DNA of 64,000 nucleotides, taken from contig CAZOOK010000012.1 of the NCBI GenBank assembly GCA_964581385.1, positions 62,001-126,000 of the forward strand, in the 5' to 3' direction. This DNA comes from CAZOOK01 sp964581385 (lineage in GTDB: Bacteria > Pseudomonadota > Gammaproteobacteria > Nevskiales > Nevskiaceae). The notes beneath the pieces were generated by a model. That model was not told the DNA's origin and ran no database searches. It saw nothing but the letters and a program-made list of their open reading frames with translations. Below, piece by piece: positions 62,439 to 64,000 of this stretch (its first letter is position 1; the number at the start of each line of letters is the position of its first letter). A program made the position numbers and the translations under genes.

Positions 62439-63671
62439 ATGGCCGGACGCTACGTTCGCCGTTTGTCGGCGCTGGAGCGCAGCGCGCTGGTCATCAACGA
62501 GATTCATCGCTATCACGTTGATGCCGTCATCGAAGGTATCGGCGAGGTCGATCCTCAGGCCATGCAGATCGCCGTGGACCGCGCGGCCGAAGCCAACCCC
62601 GGTATCCGCGTCCGGCTCAAAGGTTTTCTGGGATTTTCGAGGTGGGTGGACAGTGGCGTTTCGCCGCTCGTACGGCTCATGCCGCTCTCGGATTGGGACG
62701 GCAACAGCGAACGGGGCGCGCCGTTTTTGAACGAACGGCTTGATCCGCTGCACGGTGGTCCCGTGGCGGACATTCTCGTTGTGCCCTGCAAGGACGGTTC
62801 GACCCGCCTAGTCTTTCGCACGGCGCATGCCGCAGTCGATGGCCGCGGCCTCATACACTGGGGCACCGAGGTCTTTCGCGCCTTGCGCGGCGAAGCGCTG
62901 CTCGGCTCGCATTCAACGATCACCGATCTCGATGTCCTGGCGCAGTATCGCGACCGGATTCCGGAACCCCCAAAATCGCCACCGGCCAGTATCCCCGTCC
63001 TTGCTCCGGCGGAAAGCGGGCGCGAGTTGCGCTATGTCTGGCGCCGCGTCGTCATCAAAAACAATGTTTCGCAACTGCTGCCCAAGACGGCGGCGTTTCT
63101 GGCCGCTTGGGCCCGCCGGAAGCAGCAGGGCGAAGTCTGCTTCACCATTCCGGTGGACTATCGCGGGCTGCGCACGCAGGAAATGAGCATCGGCAACCTG
63201 ACCGGTTATCTGCGTCTCGATGTGCCGGATGGAGCGAGTCCGCGCGCAATCATGCAGCTAATCAACCGGGGTATCCGCGAATTCCACGACTGCCGTTCGT
63301 TCCCCCGGCTGATGCTATGGATTCCGATCTGGTACATGGTGCGGCAGTTGCGGCGCTCGGTCGACACGCTGTTGTACACCGTCACTCCCGGGTCGCCATC
63401 GGGGGGCATTGTTTCCATGGGGAGCTTGAATCCGGAGGTCTCCGCAGTGCCGGGATTTCAACCGAAACTGATCAGCGGTATTCCGGGTTCGGTGGGCAAA
63501 CTGAACGTGGTTTTCCTGGCCCATCCGGAAGTCACCACCATTACGTTCTCCGTGCCGGCGGCCTATAACCAGCACGGTCAGCTCGATGAACTCGTGAGCG
63601 CCTATAAAGAGCATTTTTCCAGGAGCGGTCCGCCAGCCACAACGGCAACCAATGGCGATGACGGCAGGTGA
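62439..63671 (+). CDS. Stand-alone condensation-domain-like protein
   Basis: 410 residues. The key motif reads AHAAVDGRGLIHW, an HHxxxDG form with the first His replaced by Ala and the catalytic second His kept. Other blocks: EIHRYHVDAVIEG near the N-terminus, FTIPVDYRGLR and NLTGYLRLDVPDGAS as the floor-loop region. Condensation-type (NRPS C, or the related acyltransferase family), without adenylation or carrier domains. ATG at 62439 follows GGGGAG. A longer frame to 62292 is not supported by codon use. Ends overlapping the next gene by 4 nt. Confidence 0.82.
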   Translation: MAGRYVRRLSALERSALVINEIHRYHVDAVIEGIGEVDPQAMQIAVDRAAEANPGIRVRLKGFLGFSRWVDSGVSPLVRLMPLSDWDGNSERGAPFLNERLDPLHGGPVADILVVPCKDGSTRLVFRTAHAAVDGRGLIHWGTEVFRALRGEALLGSHSTITDLDVLAQYRDRIPEPPKSPPASIPVLAPAESGRELRYVWRRVVIKNNVSQLLPKTAAFLAAWARRKQQGEVCFTIPVDYRGLRTQEMSIGNLTGYLRLDVPDGASPRAIMQLINRGIREFHDCRSFPRLMLWIPIWYMVRQLRRSVDTLLYTVTPGSPSGGIVSMGSLNPEVSAVPGFQPKLISGIPGSVGKLNVVFLAHPEVTTITFSVPAAYNQHGQLDELVSAYKEHFSRSGPPATTATNGDDGR

Positions 63672-64000
63672 GCGCACGGGAACCTCACATGGATCGCTTG
63701 CCGCCGCTGTCCCCGCTGACATCCATTTCCCGTCCGCTATCCGCTCCGGAGTATTACCACGCCAGTGTCGGCACCAGCCGTCACACGCTCGAGCCGCCAC
63801 GCCAGGTGATATTCGTGCTGAGGGGGGAGGGCTCGCTCAGTGCACAGCAATGGCAATCGGCGCTCGATCAGGTGGTGGCGGTCAATCCCGGTGCGCGTCT
63901 GCGCATGATCGGCAAGCGCAGCCGGGCTCGGTGGCAGAGCGATGGCGAGCCGCCACGGCTGCGCGTGCTGGAGCGCTGTGATTGGGACACGCTCTCCGAG
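63668..64000 (+). CDS. Second condensation-domain-like protein, 5' part only
   Basis: 111 codons to the window edge. Starts with GTG overlapping the preceding stop (GTGA); an ATG 21 nt further is an alternative. It opens PLSAPEYYHASVGTSRHTLE, then FVLRGEGSLSAQQWQSALDQVVAVNPGARLRM, the N-terminal lobe of condensation-type enzymes, and CDWDTL, similar in layout to the preceding gene. The HHxxxDG motif would lie outside the window. The coupled pair suggests a biosynthetic operon continuing to the right. Confidence 0.72.
   Translation, partial: MSAREPHMDRLPPLSPLTSISRPLSAPEYYHASVGTSRHTLEPPRQVIFVLRGEGSLSAQQWQSALDQVVAVNPGARLRMIGKRSRARWQSDGEPPRLRVLERCDWDTLSE

Noticed and set aside
1..64000. CRISPR arrays, rRNA operons and transposase genes
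   Set aside because: No regularly spaced repeats, ribosomal RNA signatures or transposase frames were seen.

Overview
The window is GC-rich chromosomal DNA from a gammaproteobacterium. Evidence is the fabA-fabB pair, opgGH, an arginine succinyltransferase (AST) catabolic cluster, a GspA/GspB-type secretion module, and a PP0621-pilS-pilR block beside sucCD, an arrangement I know from Xanthomonas-like genomes. I would place it near Xanthomonadales/Nevskiales/Steroidobacterales; genus cannot be read from this window. There is no rRNA, intact tRNA, CRISPR array, transposase or prophage core.

Layout. 1-30 kb is mostly housekeeping: the end of a sedolisin protease, a bile-acid-symporter-like transporter, the type IV pilus regulators pilSR, sucCD, cysC, lipA, an ornithine-lipid acyltransferase pair, opgGH for periplasmic glucans, rnt and argG. 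A three-gene DyP-peroxidase operon with two mutually related unknown proteins follows, then a propeller protein, two MscS channels, an epoxide-hydrolase-like enzyme, fabAB, an AbrB/Doc toxin-antitoxin pair and two small conserved genes. 28.9-44 kb is built around arginine catabolism. astC is on the plus strand, and on the minus strand lies a tightly coupled run M20 hydrolase - thioesterase - astA - DUF218 - astD - astB. These are flanked by exeA/gspB and by a polar amino-acid ABC transporter with a DUF885 peptidase-like gene between its binding protein and permease. No astE-type gene is present; the M20 hydrolase may do that step.

44-61 kb is an accessory stress and signalling region: lipoproteins, a serine hydrolase, an lmo0937-type mini-membrane protein, two CsbD-like proteins, a PA2169-type protein, a triple-BON protein, DUF4398 and OmpA lipoproteins, three Crp/Fnr-type regulators sharing a C-terminal Cys-Glu-Cys-Tyr signature, a hybrid kinase, a REC-PAS protein, a REC-PAS-GGDEF-EAL protein and a soluble kinase. 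A 16-bp palindrome close to TGTGCGCTAGCGCACA recurs upstream of several of these genes and has the size of a Crp/Fnr box, so the region may be one local regulon.

At 61.6 kb there is a tRNA/tmRNA 3'-end-like fragment followed on the minus strand by a terminator hairpin, then AT-rich DNA and a start-less gene remnant. This looks like the end of an integrated element. Beyond it, two overlapping genes for stand-alone condensation-domain-like proteins run off the right edge.

The most unusual non-coding feature is a pair of 271-bp elements at 22.3 and 40.2 kb. They have long terminal inverted repeats, TA at both ends and internal stems whose sequences differ but whose pairing is kept, consistent with a MITE-like or structured-RNA-encoding repeat family. 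A different inverted repeat separates sucC from sucD.
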